Of a stretch of DNA of 64,000 nucleotides, positions 27,962 through 35,822 are shown piece by piece. A program made the translations under genes and the position numbers. The stretch spans positions 1 through 64,000 of the forward strand of contig CAYQQU010000028.1 of NCBI GenBank assembly GCA_964419545.1, read 5' to 3'. Origin of the DNA: CAYQQU01 sp964419545 (lineage in GTDB: Bacteria > Bacteroidota > Bacteroidia > Chitinophagales > Saprospiraceae). The notes under the pieces are model-generated. The model was not told where the DNA came from and searched no databases. It was given only the letters and a program-made list of their open reading frames with translations. Position 1 is the stretch's first letter; each line of letters opens with the position of its first letter.

Positions 27962-28916
27962 CCGGTTCCGTTTACCCAAGCTGAACCTGCGCGAAGACAG
28001 AGCTATACTGATCATCTGTATCGGTATAGCTCTTGTCTTTTGGTTGCTGGTCAAAATGTCGCAAACCTACCGCACCGAACGGCAGGTGAAACTCAATTTC
28101 GTATTGCCGGACGACCGCGCTTTTGCCGAGATGCCGCCGCGCGACGTGCGGGTACAGCTGGAGGGCAGCGGCTGGGACCTCATGTTCGAGTTTTTCTCCA
28201 ACAGCGAAATTCCGCTCTTTTACGATTTGCGGGAAACGGACCAGCTCATACTCAACCGCGGGCAGCTGCGCACCGATATCTTCAACAACCTTTCTTCTAA
28301 TGATCTCAAAATTACGGAAGTCAACTACGACGACATCAACGTGACCCTCGAGAAGAAAGCGAGCAAGCGGGTGCCCGTCGAACCGGCGATCGACCTCGTT
28401 CTCGACCCGGAGTACCACTTGCGCCGGCCCGTCACCATCACGCCCGACAGCGTCAGGCTCATCGGCCCGGCCAGCAAGATCGAGCCTGTCGAAAAATGGC
28501 GAACCGATTCGGTGGTGCTCTCCGGCGTCCGCTCCGATAAAAAGGTGAGCCTGCCGCTGCAAAAACCGCCCAATGAGGTCATTCTGGGAACCCAATCCGT
28601 GGAAGTGCAAATCGAAGTGGAACAGTTTACCGAAAAATCCCTCTTCGTGCCGCTCACCATTCGCAACGCCCCCGACAGCCTGCGGCTCTTCCCCCAGCGG
28701 ATCAAACTGACGTGCGTGGTAGGGCTCAGCGATTACAACCGCGTTACGTCAAAAGACTTTATGGTAGAGGTGGACTTGAAAGACGTCCCGGTAAGCGAGG
28801 ATAAAAATACGGCGCCCATCCAGTTGGTCAGCCAGCCGCATTTCGTCAAGAACGTGAAGTTCAGCCCCAAATCCGCCGAGTTCTATTTCGTCAAACAAAA
28901 AAAAGAAGAGGAGTAA
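27936..28916 (+). CDS. YbbR/CdaR-like membrane protein
   Basis: A 326-residue protein with one membrane span (about residues 24-42, AILIICIGIALVFWLL) and an extracytoplasmic part made of YbbR-like beta repeats: RQVKLNFVLPDDRAFAEMPPRDVRVQLEG, VPVEPAIDLVLDPEYHLRRPVTITPDSVRLIGPASKIEPVEKW and FVPLTIRNAPDSLRLFPQRIKLT. In Firmicutes, CdaR of this family regulates a membrane diadenylate cyclase; no CdaA is next to it here, so that role is not inferred. In Bacteroidota this gene commonly follows yajC, as here. The ATG at 27936 overlaps yajC by 26 nt and no later in-frame start precedes the membrane span. Confidence 0.85.
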   Translation: MAPATRNNDRFRLPKLNLREDRAILIICIGIALVFWLLVKMSQTYRTERQVKLNFVLPDDRAFAEMPPRDVRVQLEGSGWDLMFEFFSNSEIPLFYDLRETDQLILNRGQLRTDIFNNLSSNDLKITEVNYDDINVTLEKKASKRVPVEPAIDLVLDPEYHLRRPVTITPDSVRLIGPASKIEPVEKWRTDSVVLSGVRSDKKVSLPLQKPPNEVILGTQSVEVQIEVEQFTEKSLFVPLTIRNAPDSLRLFPQRIKLTCVVGLSDYNRVTSKDFMVEVDLKDVPVSEDKNTAPIQLVSQPHFVKNVKFSPKSAEFYFVKQKKEEE

Positions 28917-28967
28917 TGCGATTGCCGGGCCCTCACTGCACTATTCTCCATCCCGAAAATTCCGATC

Positions 28968-29001
28968 AAAAAAGCCCCGCCCCGCAACTGCGGAGCGAGG
29001 C
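28968..29001 (-). terminator. Minus-strand terminator-like hairpin 1
   Basis: A 13-bp GC-rich stem with two mismatches (28974-28986 with 28989-29001) followed on the minus strand by six T. No minus-strand gene lies upstream of it before dnaG. Confidence 0.65.
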
Positions 29002-29043
29002 CTAAACGCGCTCTCTCAATGAGTTCTTCCGGGTTAAGCGCAG

Positions 29044-29081
29044 TAAAAACTGCCCCGGACATCCCGAAGGAGCCGGGGCAG
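29044..29081 (-). terminator. Minus-strand terminator-like hairpin 2
   Basis: Perfect 9-bp stem CTGCCCCGG (29050-29058 with 29073-29081), followed on the minus strand by TTTTTA. It could also act as the 3' stem of the plus-strand YbbR transcript. Confidence 0.6.
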
Positions 29082-29277
29082 CCCACACACTATGAGAACA
29101 CCCATAATTCTTTTGGCCGGCTTTTAATAATATTACGCCTTTCCCTACCAAAAAGATGTAACCAAAATGTTATTGTTTGAATCGAAATGTTAAAAAATAT
29201 ACTTAACTCGCTGATAGTCAGTTTTTTGTTAGTTAAAATGGTTGTCGTTAAATTTTCCGGGCGTAGGGTGAAAACCG

Positions 29278-29285
29278 TATCTTTG
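29278..29285 (+). promoter_or_regulatory. -7 element for dnaG
   Basis: TATCTTTG, exact TAnnTTTG, with TTTTC at 29253-29257 about 20 nt upstream. The start codon at 29301 follows after about 15 nt. Confidence 0.7.
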
Positions 29286-29300
29286 TAAAAACGAGTCATT

Positions 29301-31244
29301 TTGATACCTGAAAAGACCGTCCAGGAAATTATGGAAACGGCCAAGATCGAAGAGGTCGTTCAGGATTTCGTGCCGTTGAAAAGACGGGGCGTGAATATGA
29401 TCGGCCTTTGTCCGTTCCACACCGAAAAAACGCCTTCTTTTACCGTTTCTCCGTCCAAAAACATCTTCAAGTGTTTCGGATGCGGCCAGGGAGGCACGCC
29501 GGTGCAGTTTCTCATGGAGCTGGAACAGATGAGTTTTCCCGAGGCGCTGCGCTACCTGGCCAATAAATACGGCATCGAGATCGAGGAAACTCAAAAGTCG
29601 CCGGAATACGACGCAGCTCAGCAGAGGCAGGAGAGTTTATACCTCGTCAATCAATATGCTCACGATTTTTTCCAGCACCAGTTGTTGCAAACCGACCGGG
29701 GCAAGAGCGTGGGGCTCAACTATTTTCGCGAGCGGGGCTTCCGGGAGGAGCTCATTCGCAAATTCGGCCTGGGCTTCGCTCCCGATCAGCGCGACGCATT
29801 CACCAAAAAAGCCACCGGCGACGGATACGATATCGAGACCCTGCGCAAATTAGGGCTGACCTCCAAATACGACCGCGACTTCTTTCGCAACCGGGTGATG
29901 TTTACCATCCACAACCTCTCGGGTAAGCCCATCGCTTTCGCCGGCCGCATCCTGCAAAAAGACGTCAAGGCGCCGAAATACATCAATTCCCCGGAAACGG
30001 AGATCTACCACAAAAGCGACGTCCTCTACGGCGCTTATTTCGCCAAACGCGCCATTCGCAAGGCCGACGAGTGCATTTTGGTGGAAGGGTATACCGACGT
30101 GCTGTCGTTGCACCAGGAAGGCATCGAAAATGTGGTCGCTTCTTCGGGTACTTCCCTGACGGAGGGGCAGATCCGGCTCATCAAACGCTATACGCCCAAT
30201 ATCAAGATCCTCTACGACGGCGATCCGGCGGGCATCAAAGCCGCCCTGCGCGGGCTGGATCTCGTTCTGGAACAGGATCTCAACGTCAAAGTCGTACTGC
30301 TGCCGGAAGGAGAGGATCCCGATTCCTACCTGCGGGCCGTCGGCGCTACCGCCTTTAAAACTTACCTCGATCAGGAGGCCAGGGATTTTATTCTGTTCAA
30401 AACGCGGCTCCTCCTGGATGAAGTCGCTCACGACCCGGTGAAGAGGGCCGGGATCATCAAGGATATCGTCGGCAGCATCGCCCGCGTTCCCGATCCCCTC
30501 AAACGCGCCCTCTACGTGCGGGAATGCGCCGGCATCGTCGGCATCGACGAACAGATCCTGGTCGATGAAACGAATAAGGTGGTAACCCAAACGTTTCACA
30601 AAAAACAAAAAAAGACCCGTCAGCCGTCGCTGCCGCCGGAAGCGGACGCCGCTGCTCCCGCTCCGGTAGTCGAAGCGCCCCGCGAAAAAGCTACGGGGCA
30701 GGGCGACGAGTTTCAGGAAAAAGATATCGTACGCATCCTCATCGCCGCGGGCAACTTCGATTACGATGCGGAAGAAGGGGTTACCATCGCCGATTACGTA
30801 CTGGGAAATATCGAAGATGTCATCGACGAATTCGACCATCCCCTTTACCAAAAGATCACCAGAGAAGCCATGGAACACCGGCTGGCGGGCCGGCCCCTGG
30901 TGCGCGAATTTTTCCTGCAACACGCCGACCCCGATATCGCCCGGCTGGCCGTCGATGCGCTCAGCACGCCCTACGAATACAGCGAAAACTGGGAAAAGAA
31001 GTGGGAGATCTTCTTGCAAACCCAAAAGCCGCCCGACGAAAACTTCCTGAGCGACAGCACTCAGGCCCTGAAACGCTTCAAATTGCGCAAGATCCGGCGC
31101 ATGTGCAGCCAGAACCAGGAAAAGATCAAGGAGCTCAGCGCCGCCGGCGAGGCAGACCAGGTGGTGACCTACCTGAAAGTGCAGCAGAAATTGCTGGATA
31201 TGCGGAATCGGCTGGCGGAGGAGTTGGGGACGGTGGTGTTGTGA
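29301..31244 (+). CDS. dnaG: DNA primase
   Basis: A 647-residue DnaG primase, which makes RNA primers at the replication fork. The CHC2 zinc ribbon has Cys37, His40, Cys58 and Cys61 (CPFH ... CFGC). The catalytic core and TOPRIM fold follow, with the acidic signature VEGYTDVLSL near residue 257 and ILYDGDPAGIKAA. The C-terminal 180 residues, after a linker rich in Pro and Ala, are the helicase-binding type (DIVRILIAAGNFDYDAEE ...). The only codon that fits the family N-terminus is a TTG at 29301 (then IPEKTVQEI); no in-frame ATG or GTG lies between the promoter and the zinc finger. It ends at a terminator at 31286. Confidence 0.96.
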   Translation: MIPEKTVQEIMETAKIEEVVQDFVPLKRRGVNMIGLCPFHTEKTPSFTVSPSKNIFKCFGCGQGGTPVQFLMELEQMSFPEALRYLANKYGIEIEETQKSPEYDAAQQRQESLYLVNQYAHDFFQHQLLQTDRGKSVGLNYFRERGFREELIRKFGLGFAPDQRDAFTKKATGDGYDIETLRKLGLTSKYDRDFFRNRVMFTIHNLSGKPIAFAGRILQKDVKAPKYINSPETEIYHKSDVLYGAYFAKRAIRKADECILVEGYTDVLSLHQEGIENVVASSGTSLTEGQIRLIKRYTPNIKILYDGDPAGIKAALRGLDLVLEQDLNVKVVLLPEGEDPDSYLRAVGATAFKTYLDQEARDFILFKTRLLLDEVAHDPVKRAGIIKDIVGSIARVPDPLKRALYVRECAGIVGIDEQILVDETNKVVTQTFHKKQKKTRQPSLPPEADAAAPAPVVEAPREKATGQGDEFQEKDIVRILIAAGNFDYDAEEGVTIADYVLGNIEDVIDEFDHPLYQKITREAMEHRLAGRPLVREFFLQHADPDIARLAVDALSTPYEYSENWEKKWEIFLQTQKPPDENFLSDSTQALKRFKLRKIRRMCSQNQEKIKELSAAGEADQVVTYLKVQQKLLDMRNRLAEELGTVVL

Positions 31245-31245
31245 G

Positions 31246-31287
31246 TTTGGGTGTGGGTTTGGGTGTGGGTGTGGGTGTGAGTGTGGG
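31246..31287 (+). repeat. GT-rich G-tract microsatellite
   Basis: Forty-two nt of alternating GGGTGT and TTTGGG units directly after the dnaG stop, with at least six G3 tracts on the plus strand. It precedes the dnaG terminator stem. Confidence 0.8.
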
Positions 31288-31328
31288 CCCCGGATTGGGG
31301 GTGGGGTATCCGGGGCCGGTTATTTTTC
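31286..31328 (+). terminator. Terminator of dnaG
   Basis: Perfect 10-bp stem GGCCCCGGAT (31286-31295 with 31308-31317), then GGTTATTTTT. It overlaps the last bases of the convergent aldolase gene. Confidence 0.8.
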
Positions 31329-32409
31329 AGGCGTTGCGGTTCAGGCAGTTGAGGTCTTCGAAAGCCTGGTGGAGGCGTTTTTTGAAGGAGCCCTCCGCTT
31401 CGCGCAGCCATTTACGCGGATCGTAGAACTTCTTATTGGGCTTGTCGTCGCCCTCGGGGTTGCCGATCTGGGCTTGCAGGTAATCGCGTTTGCTTTCGTA
31501 GTAGTTCCGGACGCCGTCCCAGAATGCCCATTGCAGGTCGGTGTCGATATTCATTTTGACGGCGCCGTAGCTGATCGCTTCCCGGATCTCTTCCTGTGAA
31601 GAACCCGAGCCGCCGTGAAAGACGAAGTTGATCGGGTTGTCGCCGGTGCCGAATTTTTCTTTGACGTATTCCTGGGAATTTTTGAGGATGTCCGGTCGAA
31701 GCTGCACGTTGCCGGGTTTGTATACGCCGTGCACATTGCCGAAGGCGGCGGCCACGGTGAAGCGATCGCTTACCGTTTTGAGTTTTTCGTAGGCGTAGGC
31801 CACTTCTTCGGGCTGGGTATAGAGCCGGGCGTTGTCGATATCGGTATTGTCGACGCCGTCCTCTTCGCCGCCGGTGACGCCCAGTTCGATCTCGAGGGTC
31901 ATCCCGATCTTATCCATGCGTTCGAGGAATTTGACGCAGGTCTCCACGTTTTCTTCGATCGGTTCTTCGGAAAGGTCGAGCATGTGGGAGCTGTAAAGGG
32001 GATAGCCACGCGACTCGTAGAACTTTTCGCCGGCTTCGATCAGGCCTTCCACCCAGGGCAGGAGTTTGCGGGCGCAGTGGTCGGTATGCATGATCACGGT
32101 GACGCCGTAGGCCTGGGCCAGTGTATGGACGTGCATGGCGGCGGAGATACCGCCCAGAATAGCGCCTTGTTGGTTGTCGTTGGACAGGCCCTTCCCGGCG
32201 AAGAAGGCCGATCCGCCGTTGGAAAACTGGATGATGACCGGAGATTTGACGTCGCGGGCGGTTTCCAGTACGGCGTTTACCGTATTGGTGCCCACGCAGT
32301 TGACCGCCGGCATGGCAAAATCGTTTTCGTTGGCGTAGTTGAGCAGTTCGGTTACTTCGTCGCCGTGCAGGACGCCGGGACGAAATCGGGTTGAAGTTGC
32401 AGTGGCCAT
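31327..32409 (-). CDS. fbaA: Class II fructose-bisphosphate aldolase
   Basis: A 360-residue zinc-dependent aldolase of glycolysis and gluconeogenesis. The class II motifs are visible: HTDHCARKLLPWVEGLIEAGE (zinc ligand His and catalytic Asp), a second zinc-binding string AAAFGNVHGVYKPGNVQL, and the phosphate-binding NFVFHGGSGSS plus KMNIDTDLQWAFWDG. The long form (about 355-360 residues, class IIA, as in E. coli FbaA) is indicated by length. A TACCTTTA sequence at 32449-32442 on the minus strand is a near-consensus -7 element about 35 nt upstream, partly overlapping the trxB terminator. Confidence 0.97.
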   Translation of the reverse strand: MATATSTRFRPGVLHGDEVTELLNYANENDFAMPAVNCVGTNTVNAVLETARDVKSPVIIQFSNGGSAFFAGKGLSNDNQQGAILGGISAAMHVHTLAQAYGVTVIMHTDHCARKLLPWVEGLIEAGEKFYESRGYPLYSSHMLDLSEEPIEENVETCVKFLERMDKIGMTLEIELGVTGGEEDGVDNTDIDNARLYTQPEEVAYAYEKLKTVSDRFTVAAAFGNVHGVYKPGNVQLRPDILKNSQEYVKEKFGTGDNPINFVFHGGSGSSQEEIREAISYGAVKMNIDTDLQWAFWDGVRNYYESKRDYLQAQIGNPEGDDKPNKKFYDPRKWLREAEGSFKKRLHQAFEDLNCLNRNA

Positions 32410-32450
32410 AAATGCGTTTTGTTAGTTTAAATGGTTGTCCTTAAAGGTAC

Positions 32451-32496
32451 AAAAAAATTAGGCAAAGGCCAGCAGTTGCCGCAGTCCTTTGCCTAA
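32451..32496 (-). terminator. Terminator of trxB
   Basis: Perfect 11-bp stem TTAGGCAAAGG (32458-32468 with 32486-32496), 17-nt loop and seven T on the minus strand, 27 nt past the trxB stop. Confidence 0.88.
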
Positions 32497-32522
32497 TAAA
32501 AACAGCAATTCGGGAAGGAATG

Positions 32523-33473
32523 CTAGATGATCCCCTTAGCGGCCAGGTAGCGTTCGGCGTCCAGGGCGGCCATGCAGCCGGTGCCGGCGGCGGTGACGGC
32601 CTGCCGGTAGGTGAAGTCCTGCGCGTCGCCGCTGGCGAATACCCCTTCGACGTTTGTTTTGGTGCTGCCGTTCTCGGTAAGGATATAGCCCGTTTCATTC
32701 ATGTCCAGCCAACTGGCGAAAATATCGGTATTGGGCTTGTGCCCGATGGCTACGAAGAAGCCTTTAACGGAAATCACCGATTCTTCCCGGGTTTTATTAT
32801 TGACCACCCGGATCCCTTCCACCTGTTTTTCGCCCAGCACTTCGAGCGCTTCCGTATTCCAGTGGACCTCGATATTTTCCATTTTGAAAACGCGTTCCTG
32901 CATGATCTTGGAAGCGCGCATTTCATCGCGGCGCACCAGCAGGTGTACTTTCGGGCAAAGCTTGGCGAGGTAGGTCGCCTCTTCGGCGGCGGTATCGCCT
33001 CCGCCGACTACCGCAACTTCCTGGCCGCGGAAAAAGAACCCGTCGCAGACGGCGCAGGCCGAGACGCCGCCCCCGCTGCGAGCCAGCCGCTGTTCGGACT
33101 CCAGGCCCAGCCATTTTGCACTGGCCCCCGTCGCAATAATAATGGCGTCGGCGTGGATCTCGTGCCCCGAATCGGTCCAGGCTTTGTGCACCGGTCCGGC
33201 CAAGTCTACCTTGTCGATCAGCTCATAGCGGACCTGCGTGCCGAAGCGTTCCGCTTGTTTGCGAAAATCCTCCATCATCTGCGGGCCCATGATCCCGTCG
33301 GGATAACCGGGATAGTTTTCTACGTCGGTGGTGATCATGAGTTGCCCGCCCGGTTCTTTACCGGTATAGAGTACGGGGTCGAGATTGGCGCGTGCGGCAT
33401 AAACTGCGGCCGTATAGCCCGCAGGGCCCGATCCGATGATCAAACATTTGATGCGTTCTGGTCCTTCTGCCAT
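32523..33473 (-). CDS. trxB: Thioredoxin-disulfide reductase
   Basis: A 316-residue low-molecular-weight thioredoxin reductase, which passes electrons from NADPH through FAD to thioredoxin. The FAD-binding IIGSGPAGYTAAVYAARA begins at about residue 11, the redox-active pair is in SACAVCDG, directly followed by the NADPH fold EVAVVGGGDTAAEEATYL, and the C-terminal FAD motif is GVFASGDAQDF. Length is standard. Thioredoxin itself is encoded 30 kb away in this window. It has its own promoter and terminator and so is monocistronic. Confidence 0.97.
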   Translation of the reverse strand: MAEGPERIKCLIIGSGPAGYTAAVYAARANLDPVLYTGKEPGGQLMITTDVENYPGYPDGIMGPQMMEDFRKQAERFGTQVRYELIDKVDLAGPVHKAWTDSGHEIHADAIIIATGASAKWLGLESEQRLARSGGGVSACAVCDGFFFRGQEVAVVGGGDTAAEEATYLAKLCPKVHLLVRRDEMRASKIMQERVFKMENIEVHWNTEALEVLGEKQVEGIRVVNNKTREESVISVKGFFVAIGHKPNTDIFASWLDMNETGYILTENGSTKTNVEGVFASGDAQDFTYRQAVTAAGTGCMAALDAERYLAAKGII

Positions 33474-33499
33474 TTCTTTATTTTCTTTTTAAAACGGAG

Positions 33500-33507
33500 C
33501 AAAATTA
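33500..33507 (-). promoter_or_regulatory. -7 element for trxB
   Basis: TAATTTTG on the minus strand is an exact TAnnTTTG, 27 nt ahead of the ATG. TTG at 33524-33522 is closer than usual (14 nt). Confidence 0.6.
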
Positions 33508-33723
33508 AAAAACTGCGCCTCCAATAGTTGTAACTGAGGTCACAGATTTGGTTTGTTTTTCAGGATTCTCTTTTACAACATCCGGGAAGCGTGCGGGGTT
33601 GAATCGGGCCGGCTTATCGAACGGCCGCGCTCTTTGAGCGGTATTTTCTATCGATTCATCGGTGCTTGTTGCAATAGTTGGCGCAGATTCGTAGTTTCAT
33701 AGAATAAATATCTTCCGTTGACT

Positions 33724-35247
33724 ATGCTCTACCTATTCAGTTTTATCGTTGCGGTTGCCGGACTGGCGGCCTTATTCTTTTTTCGCCAAAATGCGCAAGC
33801 TACGCGTCGCCTGCAGGCGCTGCTGGCCGGATCGCTGGCGGTCTACCTCTTCAGCGTTTTCTCGGCTGCCGGTACGATGGATTACAAGCTCGGCGTCGCT
33901 TTTCGCGATCTGCTCATCATTGCCGTCTCGGGTCTGGCTTTCATGTACATCGCCCGGATGCGCAGGGCGTTCTGGCTGAGCTTGCTGCTGCTGGCCGGCG
34001 GTCTGGGCGTTTATTTCAAAACCGTCCTACAGCCTTCCTTCCCCATGCCGACTGCAACCGAATTCGCCTTGGATCCGGAGGCAGAACTGCTGGTGGAACT
34101 GCCCGCCGGCGCGGAAGCGGCTACCCTGCAAAATATTCTCGATAAATACGACCTGACCGCCTCCCGGGCTTTCCGGCCGGCCGACCCCGACATCACCGAA
34201 CTCGACGATTACCTGGCCGTCGATATCCCCGAGCATAAGCTTCGCTACTTCGACGCGATCAAAGAGGAATTGCGCGCCAACGGACTCACCGACTGGGTGG
34301 AAGAGAACGAACAGATCCGGCTGAGCCCGCTGGAAAGCGAACAACCCCCTTCGGACCTTCCCAACTATGGACTCAACGACCCGGGGGTGGAACAACTCTG
34401 GGCTTTTGAGGCCCTGCGGATCGGAGAATTGTTCGATATCCTGGCCGAAGAGAACCTCAAACCACGCCGCAAAGCGGTGATCGCTATCCTGGATACCGGC
34501 GTCGATAGTCAACACGAAGACCTGAAAGGCAATTACCAGTCCACCCAGCCAAAATACGATAACGATCCCCAGGGCCACGGCACGCACTGCGCAGGCATCG
34601 CCGGCGCCGTATCCAACAATGGGGTAGGGGTGGCTTCCTTTTCCACCGACAACGCCTACGTCACCCTCACCAGCATCAAGGTGCTGAGCGCTTCGGGGAT
34701 GGGCACCCAGCGCACCATCATCAACGGTATCACCGAGGCGGCCGACCAGAGGGTCGATGTGATCTCTCTTTCCCTCGGCGGCCGTTCCAACCAGGCAAAA
34801 CAGAAAGCCTACGAAAAAGCCGTAAAGTACGCCAATAAAAAGGGCGCCATCGTGGTGGCCGCCGCCGGCAACTCCAACCGCAACGCCAGGGAATACGCGC
34901 CGGTGAATGCGCCGGGCGTCATCGGCGTGAGCGCCGTCGATCAGGAAATACAACGGGCGCCTTTTTCCAACTACGTCACGGACATCGAAATGGGCCTCGC
35001 AGCGCCGGGCGTGCAGATCTACTCCACCAAGCCCGATGGTAATTACGCCGCCCATAACGGCACTTCCATGGCTACGCCCTACGTTTCCGGACTGGTCGGA
35101 TTGCTGAAAAGCATTCAGCCTGACCTCACTACCAAAGAAGTCTACGAATTGCTGAACCGGACCGGCGACGATACCAAAAACACCCGGGAAACGGGACGCC
35201 TGATCCAGCCGGCGGCCGCGGTCTCTACCCTGATTCAGCTGCGCTGA
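33724..35247 (+). CDS. Membrane-anchored S8 (subtilisin-like) serine protease
   Basis: A 507-residue subtilase without a cleavable signal peptide. The first 100 residues instead carry three or four hydrophobic helices (about 1-20, 33-50, 60-77 and 82-100) and look like a membrane anchor. Residues 110-215 may be a propeptide or linker domain. The peptidase domain has Asp257 in AILDTGVDSQHEDL, His285 in QGHGTHCAG, VVAAAGNSN with the oxyanion Asn, and the nucleophile in NGTSMATP. The frame also opens at a TTG at 33718, but the ATG at 33724 is preferred. The gene end overlaps the convergent neighbour by 13 nt. The substrate is unknown. Confidence 0.9.
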   Translation: MLYLFSFIVAVAGLAALFFFRQNAQATRRLQALLAGSLAVYLFSVFSAAGTMDYKLGVAFRDLLIIAVSGLAFMYIARMRRAFWLSLLLLAGGLGVYFKTVLQPSFPMPTATEFALDPEAELLVELPAGAEAATLQNILDKYDLTASRAFRPADPDITELDDYLAVDIPEHKLRYFDAIKEELRANGLTDWVEENEQIRLSPLESEQPPSDLPNYGLNDPGVEQLWAFEALRIGELFDILAEENLKPRRKAVIAILDTGVDSQHEDLKGNYQSTQPKYDNDPQGHGTHCAGIAGAVSNNGVGVASFSTDNAYVTLTSIKVLSASGMGTQRTIINGITEAADQRVDVISLSLGGRSNQAKQKAYEKAVKYANKKGAIVVAAAGNSNRNAREYAPVNAPGVIGVSAVDQEIQRAPFSNYVTDIEMGLAAPGVQIYSTKPDGNYAAHNGTSMATPYVSGLVGLLKSIQPDLTTKEVYELLNRTGDDTKNTRETGRLIQPAAAVSTLIQLR

Positions 35248-35750
35248 CTTTGGGAACCGCTCTTATCCAGCCGAAACAGCTGGTAGAGAAAGGCAATGCC
35301 CATCAAGGCGGCTGAGCCGGGCATCCAGAGCCACTTGATCTGTTTCTTTTCCCGGATCTCAGCTTGGGTTTCCTGTATACGCCGGCCGTTGATCCACAGG
35401 CCGTAGGTGACGATGTTCCCGCCTTGTTGTAATCGCGGGAGGTCAGCCCGGTGGATCTCCACCTTTACCGGATTGTCCGCTCCGCCGGTAAGCAGGGTGC
35501 TTACCGAATCGGGCTTCAGATCGGAAGTGACGTAAAACCAGGCGGGATATTCGCGCAGCCGAATGCGGTGGCGCGGACCCCGCCGGAAGCGCGCCGCTTC
35601 GTAGTCGCCCCGAAAGAAGGCGCCTTCTATGGCGACGAGGTCGTCGGGATGTTGTGCGGCGGAAAATCGAAAAGTCTGATAGCTCAAAAAAAGGAAGGCG
35701 CCCGCCAGGCCCAGCAGTGTCGTCAGGTCGAACATACAGGAGATACGCAT
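35235..35750 (-). CDS. Two-TM protein of unknown function
   Basis: A protein of about 171 residues that I do not recognise. A hydrophobic segment near the N-terminus (TTLLGLAGAFLFLSYQTF) and another near the C-terminus (WMPGSAALMGIAFLYQLF) suggest two membrane spans enclosing a 110-residue loop rich in Arg (FFRGDYEAARFRRGPRHRIRLREYPAWFYVTSDL), probably an extracytoplasmic beta-rich domain. The start may be the ATG at 35750 or 35735; both precede the first span. It converges with the membrane subtilase and overlaps its last 13 nt. It could be a membrane partner of a neighbour, but nothing in the sequence proves this. Confidence 0.6.
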   Translation of the reverse strand: MRISCMFDLTTLLGLAGAFLFLSYQTFRFSAAQHPDDLVAIEGAFFRGDYEAARFRRGPRHRIRLREYPAWFYVTSDLKPDSVSTLLTGGADNPVKVEIHRADLPRLQQGGNIVTYGLWINGRRIQETQAEIREKKQIKWLWMPGSAALMGIAFLYQLFRLDKSGSQSQRS

Positions 35751-35822
35751 TTTTTCCGGCAATAATCGGAGATTTTGAAGGCGTTTTGGGGAATCGAAAT
35801 TGCTTAACCCAAAATGAGTGCT

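Larger units (their letters stand above)
28917..29277. other. Gene-free structured region between YbbR-like gene and dnaG
   Basis: These 361 nt hold no convincing gene. There are two GC-rich hairpins (28974-29001 and 29050-29081), each preceded on the plus strand by an A-run, so both look like terminators of minus-strand RNA. Between them are a weak GCGCT/AGCGC stem (29008-29041) and, beyond them, an AT-rich block (29100-29220). A possible 11-codon frame MRTPIILLAGF (29092-29127, plus) is too short to judge. A minus-strand small RNA is possible but no exact promoter was found. Confidence 0.6.

Noticed and set aside
28883..29086. Minus-strand 67-codon frame after the YbbR gene
   Set aside because: It reads straight through a terminator-like hairpin and into the end of the YbbR gene, and resembles no family.
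29090..29344. Minus-strand 84-codon frame overlapping the dnaG start
   Set aside because: It lies in the AT-rich dnaG promoter region, overlaps the dnaG start antisense and has low-complexity composition.
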